Both the position numbers and the translations under genes were made by a program. Shown here one piece after another: positions 1 to 8,891 of a stretch of 64,000 nucleotides of DNA (the first letter of the stretch is position 1; the number at the start of each line of letters is the position of its first letter). The DNA lies in the NCBI GenBank assembly GCA_016794785.1, contig JAEUHC010000011.1, positions 62,001-126,000 on the forward strand, read 5' to 3'. The DNA comes from Opitutaceae bacterium (GTDB taxonomy: Bacteria; Verrucomicrobiota; Verrucomicrobiia; Opitutales; Opitutaceae). The notes under the pieces are model-generated. The model saw only the letters and a program-made list of their open reading frames with translations, searched no databases and was not told where the DNA came from.

Positions 1-625
1 CCGTCTTGGTGTCGGTCTCGGGGCCGGCCATGAAATCGGTTTGGTGCTGGCCGATCACCTCTTCGAGCGGCCGCTCGACGAGCCGGCAGAAGGCCTCGTT
101 GGCCCATTCGATGTTTCCATCGGGGAGGCAGATGAGCACGGGGCTGTCGGTCTTGGCGGCGACGAGCGAGAGTTTGCGGGCATCGGCTTGGCTCTCCCGG
201 AGCGCCTCCTCGGCGGTGCGGCGGGCGGTCACGTCCTGCACCGTGCCGATGATTCGGTCCGGCGAGCGGCCCTCGGCCGGGGCGGATTTGGTGCGGGCGC
301 AGAGCCAGCGCCACTGGCCGTCGCGGGCCCGCACGCGATACTCGGTCTCGAGGGGCGGGGTCTCGCCCGCGAGTTGCGTGTCGATGGTGCGCTGGTAGGC
401 CGCCCGATCATCGGGGTGGATCAGCGACCGCCAAGCTTCGATGGTGGCGGGTTGCGTCGCGGGCTCGTAACCGAGCAAGCGCCACAGGCCCGAGCTATGG
501 TAGGCCGCGCCGGTGCTGACGTTCCACTCCACGATGCCGACTTGGGAAAACTCGAGCGCGAGGCGCAGACGCTCCTCCGACTCTGGGAGTCCGGGGTTGG
601 TATTCGTCGGTCGCGGTGCGTTCAT
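1..625 (-). CDS. PAS-domain sensory protein, N-terminal part (cut by window edge)
   Basis: The minus strand is open from an ATG at 625 to the window edge, about 208 residues. The product has no signal peptide. It opens with a PAS fold of the PAS_3 type (about residues 18-125), with 'LIHPDDRAAYQ' and a PAC-like 'IIGTVQDVTARRTAEEALR'. A second PAS domain begins near residue 145 ('VLICLPDGNIEWANEAF'). This arrangement is usual for sensor histidine kinases or diguanylate cyclases that detect small molecules or redox state; the output domain lies outside the window, so the enzyme class cannot be told. It sits just downstream of, and on the same strand as, the AsmA-like gene, but a 71-bp gap separates them. 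Confidence 0.8.
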   Translation of the reverse strand, partial: MNAPRPTNTNPGLPESEERLRLALEFSQVGIVEWNVSTGAAYHSSGLWRLLGYEPATQPATIEAWRSLIHPDDRAAYQRTIDTQLAGETPPLETEYRVRARDGQWRWLCARTKSAPAEGRSPDRIIGTVQDVTARRTAEEALRESQADARKLSLVAAKTDSPVLICLPDGNIEWANEAFCRLVERPLEEVIGQHQTDFMAGPETDTKT

Positions 626-696
626 CAACGAGGGAATGCCGCGATGATGATCGGCGCACCGCGCGGCGCAACGTGTTTCCCTAGGAGCCGGCCGGG

Positions 697-3462
697 CTAG
701 GGTTTGGATCCGGCGGGCGGCGGCGCGGGCACGGGCGGGTCTTCGCCTGTCGGGGTGGGGCGCGAGAAATTAGCCAGCGACCATTCGGGCTTGTCGAGCG
801 GTCCGGTCAACCGGACCTCGAAGGCGTTGGACAGCGGCGTGAGCACGGCGCCGACGACGCTCTTGATGACGTTGCCGCTCTCCTGGAACGGAAAGATCTT
901 CGCGTTGAAATCGAGTTCGCGCCGCTCCAGCGAGTAGGTGCCGGAACCGTCGATGGCTGAGTTGGCGCCGCGCAGAGTGATCTTCGGAAACACGAGGCGG
1001 GCGCCCTCGATGTTGAAGTCGCCGCGGGCTTCGTTGAAGCGCAGCGCGGTGAACGTGAAGAGACCCGAGAGCGCGCCGAGCAGCGGCACCTCGCCGAGGC
1101 TGGCGCCCCGCAGCAAGCCGGTGCCGGTGCCGCGATAGCTCAGCGCATCGTTGATCCCGCCCTCGGCCTTGGCGGCGAGGTCGACGTGCACGCCGGCCTT
1201 GTCCTGCACGAACTTTCCCGGGGCCGCCGGCGGCACGCCCCGGCGCGCGGCGAAGAAGGCATTCACGCCCGTGACGAGCGGGCCGAGGCTCGCGTCGCCG
1301 AGCGCGACGTCGAAAGCCAGCCGGCGCTGCTCCCCCGTGCCCCAGGCCCGGGCGTGGCCGGTCACGCGGCCGCCGGCGAACAGCCCGCGCATGTCGTCGA
1401 TGTTTAGTTTGTCGGCATCGATGGTCGCGTTGAACGCCACATCCTGGAGTGGAAAACCGTGGAAACGAAACTCGCCCATGGAGCGCGCCGCGATTTTCAG
1501 CTTGGTCGCCGCGCCGCCGGGGGCCGCCGGATGGGCAAACCGTCCCTCGACGCGCGCCGTCGGCGCCTGGGCGAGCTGGAAGGGCTGGAAAAAATCCGCA
1601 ATCGGCGGACCGAGGATCTGCGCGATGGTGGGCAGCTCCAGCGTCGAGTCGAACGCGATGTCCACCGTGCGCCATTCCGCCGCCGCGGTGTCGGCCGTGT
1701 GGGTGAAGCGACCGGTGGCTCGGCCTTCGCCGCGGGTCGCGAGCAGCTCCAGACTGTCGATGAACCCGGGCCGGATAAACAATCGCGTGCGCACCCGGTC
1801 GAGCCCCGCCCCGCGAATCACGGGTTGCGCCGAGTCGGCAAAGACAAACACGCGCGATTGCCATCCCTGGCGCCAGACGCCGCGCACATCGACGTCGGCC
1901 TCCGGCGGCGCCGCCGTGAAGTCGAACTGTTGGAAAAACCGCTCCCACCATCCGCTGCGAAACCACCCCGAGATCGCGAGCGGGCGGAGGCGGCCGGAAA
2001 GCAGAAAGCGGTGCTCGTGTGTCGCGAGGTTGTGCTGGTAGCTGCCCCGCGCGAAATTCTCGCCGATGCGGGCGAAGGCCTCGGGCGCGTGGAATTTTCC
2101 CGGCTCCAGTTCCGCCAGCACGCGCCCGTCCGTCATGGTCACGCCGTAGGCCCGCACCACGGGCACGGCCACGCGCGCGGTGAGATGCTCAAATTTTCCG
2201 CCGGGGCCGAAGCGCACTTCGCCGCGCTCGATCGCCAGCGAGTCGAAATCGAAAAATCGCCGCACCTCCGCGCCGGTGCGAGCCGAGATCACATCAAGCA
2301 CGCCGGGCGAGATCGCGCCCGCGAAGCGCGCGGTGCCGCGGCGGGTCTCCAGATCGGCCTCGGCTTGCACGCCCAGCGGAGCGCCCAGGATGCGCGCCGT
2401 CGCCGTCACCGCCACGGCGGGCAGCGGGCGGGGCAGGAGGCGCGCGCTCAAGGCGGTCGCGGTCGCGCCTTCGGCAGCCACGGAGTCGGCCGTAAACAGC
2501 AGCTCGCGCAGGTCGAAGCCGGCGTCGTCGAGCCGCAGCCGGCCCAGCAGCCGCGCCTGCACGCCGCGGGCGAGGATGCCGCCCGGGAGGCGCAGCTCCG
2601 CGGCGGCGGCGTCGATGTGCGACGGCGGGGCCTCGCCGAAGAGCACGATGCGCGTGCTGATCTCGAGCGCATGGGCCTCGGCGGCAGCCGGGCCCGGGAG
2701 CCGGGCGACCCGGGCCAGCGCGCGCAGCCGGATCGCGGCGGAGCCGCCGGGGGAAGGGGAGAATTCCAGATCGAGCGCGGGCGCCTCGCAGCGGCCGAGG
2801 GCCTCGACGAGCGCGAGCGCCTGCCGGCTCCACCGCGGGAGATTTTTTCCAATCGTCGCCGCGAGGTTTTCGCCGGAGGACCGGGCCGGGGTGAAACCAC
2901 CGAGCGCGAGCTTGCCGTGGGCGGTGAGCGTGAGCCCCGCGAGGCGGCCGGAAAACTGCCGCACCACCACCGCCCCGCGCTCGGGCTCGAGCGTGACATC
3001 GAGATCGCTCAGCAGCTCCTCGACCCGGCCGGTGGGCGACAACATCGCGGGCGCGGCCACGGCCACGCCGCTGAGGCGGATCTCGCGGGGCTCGACCAGA
3101 CCGATTGCCAGCAGCAGCGGATCGAGGCGCACGAAGACGCTGCGCGCGGTGACCAAGGGCTCGGCAAAGGGCGGCAGCGACAGCGCGACATTGTCCGCGT
3201 AGAGCCGTCCGGAGAGGTCGAAGGCGGTGCGGCCGAACTTTGCGCGGAACCCGCTCCGATCCAGCCGATCCTCCAGGCTGCGGAGCACAAAGCCCGGCAC
3301 CGCCACCTCGCGGGCCGTGACCACGTAGATCTGCGCCGCCAGGAGCAGCACGAGCGCGAGCCACACCGTCCAGAGGGCAAACAAGCCCACCCACGAAGCC
3401 ACGGTGCACGCGCCAAACCAGCAAAGCTGGGCGAAGCGGTTCGGTGAGCCGGTGGGTTTCAT
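697..3462 (-). CDS. AsmA/TamB-like envelope protein with one N-terminal membrane anchor
   Basis: The 921-residue product starts at the ATG at 3462; a longer reading from 3549 would run into the upstream gene. One strong hydrophobic segment lies at residues 15-45, followed by a very long beta-rich region. That region contains typical AsmA-like C-terminal features: 'FTFTALRFNEARGDFNIEGA' near residue 820, then a 'GANSAIDGSGTYSLERREL' stretch and an 'LTPLSNAFEVRLTGPLDKPEW' tail. AsmA-like proteins are thought to bridge inner and outer membranes for lipid transport. The last 25 residues are proline-rich. It is the last gene of a minus-strand run that starts with birA, 52 bp after the DUF4340 gene. 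The family assignment is from fold-like patterns, so the exact function is inferred. Confidence 0.75.
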   Translation of the reverse strand: MKPTGSPNRFAQLCWFGACTVASWVGLFALWTVWLALVLLLAAQIYVVTAREVAVPGFVLRSLEDRLDRSGFRAKFGRTAFDLSGRLYADNVALSLPPFAEPLVTARSVFVRLDPLLLAIGLVEPREIRLSGVAVAAPAMLSPTGRVEELLSDLDVTLEPERGAVVVRQFSGRLAGLTLTAHGKLALGGFTPARSSGENLAATIGKNLPRWSRQALALVEALGRCEAPALDLEFSPSPGGSAAIRLRALARVARLPGPAAAEAHALEISTRIVLFGEAPPSHIDAAAAELRLPGGILARGVQARLLGRLRLDDAGFDLRELLFTADSVAAEGATATALSARLLPRPLPAVAVTATARILGAPLGVQAEADLETRRGTARFAGAISPGVLDVISARTGAEVRRFFDFDSLAIERGEVRFGPGGKFEHLTARVAVPVVRAYGVTMTDGRVLAELEPGKFHAPEAFARIGENFARGSYQHNLATHEHRFLLSGRLRPLAISGWFRSGWWERFFQQFDFTAAPPEADVDVRGVWRQGWQSRVFVFADSAQPVIRGAGLDRVRTRLFIRPGFIDSLELLATRGEGRATGRFTHTADTAAAEWRTVDIAFDSTLELPTIAQILGPPIADFFQPFQLAQAPTARVEGRFAHPAAPGGAATKLKIAARSMGEFRFHGFPLQDVAFNATIDADKLNIDDMRGLFAGGRVTGHARAWGTGEQRRLAFDVALGDASLGPLVTGVNAFFAARRGVPPAAPGKFVQDKAGVHVDLAAKAEGGINDALSYRGTGTGLLRGASLGEVPLLGALSGLFTFTALRFNEARGDFNIEGARLVFPKITLRGANSAIDGSGTYSLERRELDFNAKIFPFQESGNVIKSVVGAVLTPLSNAFEVRLTGPLDKPEWSLANFSRPTPTGEDPPVPAPPPAGSKP

Positions 3463-3514
3463 CGCGGGAGAGCGGGAGCGGGGCGGTGGCGCCGCCCCGG
3501 CGGAGACCGCCCGA

Positions 3515-5461
3515 TCACTTCTTTGGTTCAGGCGGCGGCCCCGGATCACGGGCGCCGTAGGCGAGGGTCCAAAGGGCGTCCACGAGCGGATGCTCCAGGG
3601 TGAAGACGGCGTCGAGTTCCTTGGAGCCCGCGTATTGCAGCGCGCCGCCGAGGCGCTCGCTCAGGAAGAGCGGCCGCACGGTGAGCAGTTCCCCTCCGGC
3701 CGGACCGGGCAGGGAGACGGTGGTCTCGAGCAGCAGGCGCCACGGGCGTTCGTCGCCGGCGGCCATAATCTTCTCGGTGAATCCGCCGGGGAGGAAATCC
3801 TTGGCCCGGAGGGCGCGCAAGGCGGTGACGACGGTGGCCAGCGCCGCGGGTTGCACAGGGCTGGTGGCGTCCACCGGTGATTCGAAGAGCACGCGCTTCG
3901 AATTGATTTCGGTGAGCTTCACGGCGGCGATGCGCGCGGAGGCGGGCAAGGGATCGGCCACGGCGCGATCGCGCCACGCGAGCGGCGAGAGATCGAGGTC
4001 GCGCTCGATCTCGGGGCGCACCTGGACAATCGAGTTGCCGGGATCACCGGGTGTGCCCGCGCGGGCGAAGAGGGTCGTGCGGCTCGCATCGGTGCCGAGG
4101 CGCAGGACCAGCGGCGCGGCGGAGCCCGCGAGCGTGATGGTGACCTCGCGCAGGGGGCGGTTGAAGCCCCAGTCCTCCAGATCGGCGGCCTTCGGCTCGT
4201 CGCTTTGGAATTTCTCCGCCGCGAGCAGGGAAAGCCGTTCGAGCAGGCGCACCACGGCGGCGCGTTCGGCGGGCAGGGTCTGCGGACCCTGGGTGCCATC
4301 GCTGCGCACGACGATCTGCCACGACGGGGCGGCGCCGGCCGCCTGCCCGGCGGGCGGCTCGAGGCGCTGCAAGGTGATCGGCGCCTGGCGCGGCTGCGCG
4401 GGCGACGAGATCGCGACGGCGGTCACTTGGGCGGGATCAAAGTCGAGGATGCGGCGTTCGCGCAGGGTCTCGTGCGCGCTGCCGAGCGCCCGGATGAGTT
4501 CCACCGGGATCGCGACGGTGAAGACGGCGGCGCGGCCCTCCAGCTGGCCGAAATACTCCGCGGTTGCGGCCGCCGGAGCGGGGCTCGCAACGGGCACGGG
4601 GTCGCCGATGAAGAGCGTCTCGGTCACGCCGTTGCCCTCGAGCGTGACGCGCATCATGGGCGAGGACGAGGGCAGGGTGGCGGGCGGCGTGGCGGGGAAG
4701 GATTTCGCGCGGAGGCCGTTGAGCTCCTTGATGGCGATCTCCATCGCCGTGGTGCTGGCGGCGGCGGTGAGCGGGGTTTCAAACCGCCAGCGGGTGCCGT
4801 CGCGGCGGATGCGCACGCGGGCGCTCGCGGTGCCCGCGGTCTGGATCGTGAGCGAGCGGGCCTCGAAGACGCGGACGGTGAGCAGCGTGTCCGCGCGCAG
4901 CTGATCGAGCGGGGTGGTGAGGGTGTCGGCGAAGCTGCGCTTCACGACGTGGACCCGCTCGCGGTCGGGGGAGAGGAGGTAGAGGCGCTTGCCGTCCTTG
5001 GTCGTGTCGCCGAGGCGGAGCTCGGTGGTCGAGCGCGCGATGCTGGCCGGCGCCGCGGGGTCGATGGAGGAGAAGGCGACCTTGAGCTTGGGCTTATCGA
5101 GATCGATGCCGTAGTCGGCGAGCGAGAGGCCGCTCTTGCCGAGGTCCGCGACGGGGAAGGCGGACTCGTGCTCGAGCAGCTGGAGATCGCTGACGATGGC
5201 GCTCGCGGCGTGAAGGTTCGCGGGCCACTCGAAGGGCTTGGTTAGAAACCAGGTGTCGCGCCGGCGCTCGAGCGCGAAGGAGCCATCGGCGACGGAACTC
5301 GTGACCTCGATCGTGCGGATGTCCGACGCCTCGGGCCCGAGGACGCGCCGCCGGGTCTCCCTCGCCTCCGCATCCTTGATCCGGGGACGCTCGAATTTGA
5401 AGATGAAGATGAACAGCGCGGCGTTCAGGAAGATGAGGACGAGCGTGACTTTGGTGCGCAT
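3515..5461 (-). CDS. DUF4340 domain protein of a Gld-type ABC exporter cluster
   Basis: The 648-residue product starts at an ATG at 5461. It has a single N-terminal membrane helix (residues 5-22, 'VTLVLIFLNAALFIFIF') and a long outside region made of repeated DUF4340 units (for example 'DTWFLTKPFEWPANLHAASA' near residue 70, where a short peptide reads through the usual W-x-L-x-x-P motif). DUF4340 proteins are regularly encoded beside GldG-like and ABC-2 exporter subunits, as here: the GldG-like gene ends 101 bp upstream. The role in the exporter is unknown; an accessory part outside the cytoplasmic membrane is the likely place. The gap before it contains an inverted repeat (5472-5571). Confidence 0.85.
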   Translation of the reverse strand: MRTKVTLVLIFLNAALFIFIFKFERPRIKDAEARETRRRVLGPEASDIRTIEVTSSVADGSFALERRRDTWFLTKPFEWPANLHAASAIVSDLQLLEHESAFPVADLGKSGLSLADYGIDLDKPKLKVAFSSIDPAAPASIARSTTELRLGDTTKDGKRLYLLSPDRERVHVVKRSFADTLTTPLDQLRADTLLTVRVFEARSLTIQTAGTASARVRIRRDGTRWRFETPLTAAASTTAMEIAIKELNGLRAKSFPATPPATLPSSSPMMRVTLEGNGVTETLFIGDPVPVASPAPAAATAEYFGQLEGRAAVFTVAIPVELIRALGSAHETLRERRILDFDPAQVTAVAISSPAQPRQAPITLQRLEPPAGQAAGAAPSWQIVVRSDGTQGPQTLPAERAAVVRLLERLSLLAAEKFQSDEPKAADLEDWGFNRPLREVTITLAGSAAPLVLRLGTDASRTTLFARAGTPGDPGNSIVQVRPEIERDLDLSPLAWRDRAVADPLPASARIAAVKLTEINSKRVLFESPVDATSPVQPAALATVVTALRALRAKDFLPGGFTEKIMAAGDERPWRLLLETTVSLPGPAGGELLTVRPLFLSERLGGALQYAGSKELDAVFTLEHPLVDALWTLAYGARDPGPPPEPKK

Positions 5462-5471
5462 GGCGGGAGGA

Positions 5472-5571
5472 GCTGAGAGCTAAGAGCCTAGAGCTGAGAG
5501 CAGGAAGCGTAGACTCTCATGATGGCGCATTGTTCAGGCTCTGGACTCTCGGCTCCGGGCTCTCAGCTTCT
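5472..5571. repeat. Inverted repeat rich in 'agctgagag' units
   Basis: The gap between the GldG-like and DUF4340 genes holds two arms, about 5470-5501 ('gctgagagctaagagcctag' and on) and about 5541-5571 ('ctctggactctcggctccgg' and on), that pair imperfectly around a 40-bp loop; the second arm runs into the end of the GldG-like gene. In mRNA this would form a hairpin between two operon genes, which could protect or terminate the transcript. A related 'ggagctgagagctgtgagct' stretch occurs inside mutS near 23568-23600. Confidence 0.55.
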
Positions 5572-7050
5572 CCTTGTCCAATAGACCGCGAAGCCGAGGA
5601 GCATGGCGAGGCCGGGGAGTCCGGCGAGCAGGAGATAACGGAGCTTGGTGAAATCGGCGGCGCTCATCGCGAGCTGGAAACGCTCGATCGGGCGCGGGGG
5701 AATCGAGAGCTGGTGGTCGCGATCGACGCACCAGTTCACGGCGTTGAGGGCGAGGAGGAGGCTGGCGTTGTCGAGGCGGCCGTTGGAGATGGCATCGCCG
5801 GTGCCGACGACCACGATTTTTCCGCCGCGCACGCTGAAGGGCAGGTTGTCGCGCGCAGCGGTGCGTTCGGAGGCCACGATCACGCCGAGTCGGTTGGGCG
5901 GGTCCATGCCGGGCAGCGGCCGGGTGTCCACGCCCGGATCGTAGCGCGGGGTCTCGCCGGCGCGGAAGCCGCCGCGCTCGCCCCACGCCTGCTCCGTGGT
6001 GGCGGCGATGGTGACGGTGTTGAGCCCCCCCCCGAGGGCGCGGCCGGGATCGGGGAACACGGTGCGCGTGAGGCCGAAGCGCAGTGCCTGGCTGCCGCTG
6101 GTGACAAGGCTCTTGGTGATCGGGTGGGTGCCGGAGAGGTGGCGGATGAGGAGCTCGAGGTTCTCGGTCATGGCGCCGGGGCCGGGATCGAGGATGATGT
6201 CCGGATGCACAAGAATGCCCCAGTCGAGGAGCAAGTCATCGAGGCCGAGGGCGGCGGTGGTCTTGCCGGGCGAGAGGAAAAAGATCAGCCGGCCGGCGCC
6301 GGTGGCGAGGTATTGGCGGAGATTTTCCTGCTCCTGCCGCGTGAAGGCGCTTTGCGGGGAGACGACGACGAGCAGCGACGCATCGTCGGGGATTTTCCGG
6401 TTCGCCGAGAAATCGAAAGGCTCCACCTCGAAATTCCGCACCTTGAGCTGATCACGCAGGGCGGTGAGGCCGAGCTGCGGATCGGGGTTGTCGATGCGCA
6501 GTTCGCCGTGGCCGGTGACGAAGTAGATTTTTTCCCGGCGGAGCATCGTCACGTCGAGAATGGCGGCGGTGAGCGCCTGTTCGCCGTGGAAGGTGTCGCG
6601 CTGCTTGTTTTTCAGCGTGTAGAGATTGTCGATGGGCTCGATGCGGCGCCGATCCCCGGAGACGAGCAGGATCACGCCGGCTTGATCGAGGCCGAGCTCC
6701 TCGGCGCGGCGGCGGTTCTGGTAAACATCCACCGTCTCCTTGGTGATGAGGCCGGAGCTGCGGTCGGCGGTGGCATGCACATACTCGTCGATCAGGCCCT
6801 TGACCTCGGGGTTCTCGGTCTCGCCGCCGGTGGTCAGCACGATGTGCACGGGGCGCTGGAGGTTGGCGAGGTAGGCGAGCGTCTCGGCGGAGAGGGAGAA
6901 CCGGCCGCCGCGCGTGAGGTCGAAGCGCGAGGCGTGGTTCTTGGCGACGTAGTTCAGCCCCGCGAAAAGCGTCACGAACAGCACGGCCTGCAGCACGAGG
7001 TTGAGCGTGCGGAGCCAGCGGACGGCGCGGAAACTGGTGATGACGGGCAT
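5563..7050 (-). CDS. GldG-like ABC transporter auxiliary protein
   Basis: The 495-residue product starts at an ATG at 7050, 10 bp after the permease gene. Layout: N-terminal membrane helix (residues 17-38), a large extracytoplasmic domain of the ABC_transp_aux / GldG type ('NHASRFDLTRGGRFSLS' near residue 40, a conserved opening of this family), and a C-terminal membrane helix near residues 470-490 followed by a short basic tail. In Bacteroidota GldG works with GldA and GldF in gliding motility; in Verrucomicrobiota the same trio occurs without gliding genes, so the cargo is unknown. It lies in one run with the ATPase, permease and DUF4340 genes. Confidence 0.9.
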   Translation of the reverse strand: MPVITSFRAVRWLRTLNLVLQAVLFVTLFAGLNYVAKNHASRFDLTRGGRFSLSAETLAYLANLQRPVHIVLTTGGETENPEVKGLIDEYVHATADRSSGLITKETVDVYQNRRRAEELGLDQAGVILLVSGDRRRIEPIDNLYTLKNKQRDTFHGEQALTAAILDVTMLRREKIYFVTGHGELRIDNPDPQLGLTALRDQLKVRNFEVEPFDFSANRKIPDDASLLVVVSPQSAFTRQEQENLRQYLATGAGRLIFFLSPGKTTAALGLDDLLLDWGILVHPDIILDPGPGAMTENLELLIRHLSGTHPITKSLVTSGSQALRFGLTRTVFPDPGRALGGGLNTVTIAATTEQAWGERGGFRAGETPRYDPGVDTRPLPGMDPPNRLGVIVASERTAARDNLPFSVRGGKIVVVGTGDAISNGRLDNASLLLALNAVNWCVDRDHQLSIPPRPIERFQLAMSAADFTKLRYLLLAGLPGLAMLLGFAVYWTRRS

Positions 7051-7060
7051 GCGCGGCGGC

Positions 7061-7822
7061 TCAGCTATGGAGCAGTTTCACCTCGACGCTGAGGATGCTG
7101 AAAAGGAGCGCGAGCACGGTGCCGCTCACGTAGAACAGCACGTGGCGCGTGTCCACGACGCCGCGCACAAAGTCGTCGCGGTGCCCGAACACGTGGCCGT
7201 ATTCGATCACGGCCTTGGCGGGCCGGAGCACGCCGTGCTCGATCCAGGCGGAGTCGGTGAGGGCGTTGCCGCCGAGGATGAGCAGGCCGAGCAGCACGCC
7301 GCTGATGATGGCGGCGACGGACTGGTTGCGCGTGAGCGAGCTGGCGAAGACCCCGATCGCGATGAAGAAGAGGCCGGAGATTGCGATGAAGAGGAAGCCG
7401 CCGAGCAGCGGCCCGGAGTCGAGCACGCGCGCATCGCCGGAGAATTTCCGGAGGATGTAGAAGAATCCGCCGGTCGAGCCCCAGAGCGCAAGGTAGAGCA
7501 CGTAGGCGGCGCCGAACTTGGCGACCACGACCTCGGTCGTGGTGACGGGCGTGGTGAGGAGCGTCTCGATGGTGCCGAGGCGGCGCTCCTCGGCGAGGCA
7601 CTTCATCGTGAGCAGCGGCACCATCACGCAGGTCGGTAGCCAGAAGAGCTGGAAATAAACGCTCGCGGGCGAGGCCTCCTGCGGCGTGCCGGAGTAGATT
7701 TCGAGGATCTTGGTGAAGATGAGACCCATGAACCCGAGAAAGAGCGTCGCGGCGACGTAGGTCGCCGGGCTGACGAGCAGCATCCGGATCTCGTGGCTGA
7801 GGAGGGTGGGAAAGTGTTTCAC
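7061..7822 (-). CDS. ABC-2 type permease, GldF-like
   Basis: The 253-residue product has about six membrane helices. It includes 'SPATYVAATLFLGFMGLIF' near the N-terminus and the cytoplasmic 'TMKCLAEERRLGTIETLLT' stretch (residues 67-87), whose E-E-R-x-x-G-T-x-E-x-L core is the hallmark of ABC-2 export permeases that couple to the ATPase. Its start codon overlaps the stop of the ATP-binding gene by 4 bp, so the two are translationally coupled. It should form the membrane pore of the exporter with the preceding ATPase and the GldG-like protein. Confidence 0.92.
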   Translation of the reverse strand: MKHFPTLLSHEIRMLLVSPATYVAATLFLGFMGLIFTKILEIYSGTPQEASPASVYFQLFWLPTCVMVPLLTMKCLAEERRLGTIETLLTTPVTTTEVVVAKFGAAYVLYLALWGSTGGFFYILRKFSGDARVLDSGPLLGGFLFIAISGLFFIAIGVFASSLTRNQSVAAIISGVLLGLLILGGNALTDSAWIEHGVLRPAKAVIEYGHVFGHRDDFVRGVVDTRHVLFYVSGTVLALLFSILSVEVKLLHS

Positions 7823-8841
7823 GGCGTGGCGGTCGGGGGCTTGATCGCCGGCTGGGCGTCGCGGGAGAGCGGCGCGACCGCATCCCAGCTGCGGCGCGTG
7901 GCGGCGAGGAACACATCCTCGAGCGTGGGCTGCCGGCGGCTGAGGGCGCGGACGCGGAGGTTCTTCGACGCGAGTGCCCGCAGCAGTGGCTCGCCGAGAT
8001 CGTCCTCGCGGCGCGTGGTGAGGGTCACGCGCCGGAAGCCCGCGGCATCGGGTGCGGTTTGTTCGGAGACCTGCAGGGTGGCGTCGAGTTCGGCGAGGAT
8101 CGCGGGCAGGGCTGCAGGATCGCCGTTGATTTCGAGCTGATAGCTCGACTGGCCAAAAATGTCGCGCCGCAGATCCGCGGGCGTGCCGGAGGCGACGACG
8201 CGGCCCTGGTTTATGATGAGCACGCGGTCGCAGGTCATCTCGATCTCGGGGAGGATGTGCGACGAGATGATCACGGCCATGCGGCCGCGGAGGCTCGCGA
8301 TGAGATCGCGGACGATGAGGATCTGGTGCGGGTCGAGGCCGATGGTGGGCTCGTCCATGATGATGACGGGCGGCTCGGCGAGGATGGCCTCGGCGATGCC
8401 GACGCGCTGGCGGTAGCCCTTGGAGAGCTGGCCGATGATTTTGTGGCGGACGCGCTTGAGGTCGCAGACCTCGAGGACCTCGTCGATGCGCGGGCCGAGT
8501 TTGCGGCGGGGCACCTCCTTCAGGCGGCCGCGGAAATAAAGATACTCGGAGACGCGCATGTCCTCTGGCAGCGGGTTGTTCTCCGGCATGTAGCCGATGC
8601 GGCGCTTAATGAGGTCGGGCTCGGCGGCCACGGAGGCGCCGCAGATGCTCACGGTGCCGGCTGTGGCGGGCAGGTAGCCCGTGAGGATGCGCATCGTGGT
8701 GGACTTGCCCGCGCCGTTGGGGCCCAGGAAACCCACGATCTCGCCCTGCGCCACGGTGAAGCTGATGTCGCTCACGGCCGTGACGCCGCCGTAGGTCTTC
8801 ACCAGATGGGTGACTTCGATGGCGGGCGGTTGGTCGGGCAT
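7819..8841 (-). CDS. ABC transporter ATP-binding protein, GldA-like
   Basis: The 340-residue product powers the exporter encoded by the next genes. Walker A is 'GFLGPNGAGKST', the signature is 'LSKGYRQRVGIAEAI', and Walker B is 'VIIMDEPTIGLDP'; a C-terminal extension of about 100 residues follows, as in drug and GldA-type exporters. I chose the ATG at 8841. A TTG at 8895 would add 18 residues before the conserved beginning and would overlap the birA stop. The gene lies 50 bp after birA on the same strand. Confidence 0.93.
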   Translation of the reverse strand: MPDQPPAIEVTHLVKTYGGVTAVSDISFTVAQGEIVGFLGPNGAGKSTTMRILTGYLPATAGTVSICGASVAAEPDLIKRRIGYMPENNPLPEDMRVSEYLYFRGRLKEVPRRKLGPRIDEVLEVCDLKRVRHKIIGQLSKGYRQRVGIAEAILAEPPVIIMDEPTIGLDPHQILIVRDLIASLRGRMAVIISSHILPEIEMTCDRVLIINQGRVVASGTPADLRRDIFGQSSYQLEINGDPAALPAILAELDATLQVSEQTAPDAAGFRRVTLTTRREDDLGEPLLRALASKNLRVRALSRRQPTLEDVFLAATRRSWDAVAPLSRDAQPAIKPPTATP

Positions 8842-8891
8842 GCGGTCGGGAATAGTGGGACGCTCTAGGGATTGCGGGCGGCGCTCAATGT

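Noticed and set aside
1459..3447. A 662-codon plus-strand frame opposite the AsmA-like gene
   Set aside because: Arg/Gly/Ala-rich composition without motifs and full overlap with a well-supported gene on the other strand.
5530..7092. A 520-codon plus-strand frame opposite the GldG-like gene
   Set aside because: Composition is that of a complement of the GldG-like coding sequence; no recognisable domain.
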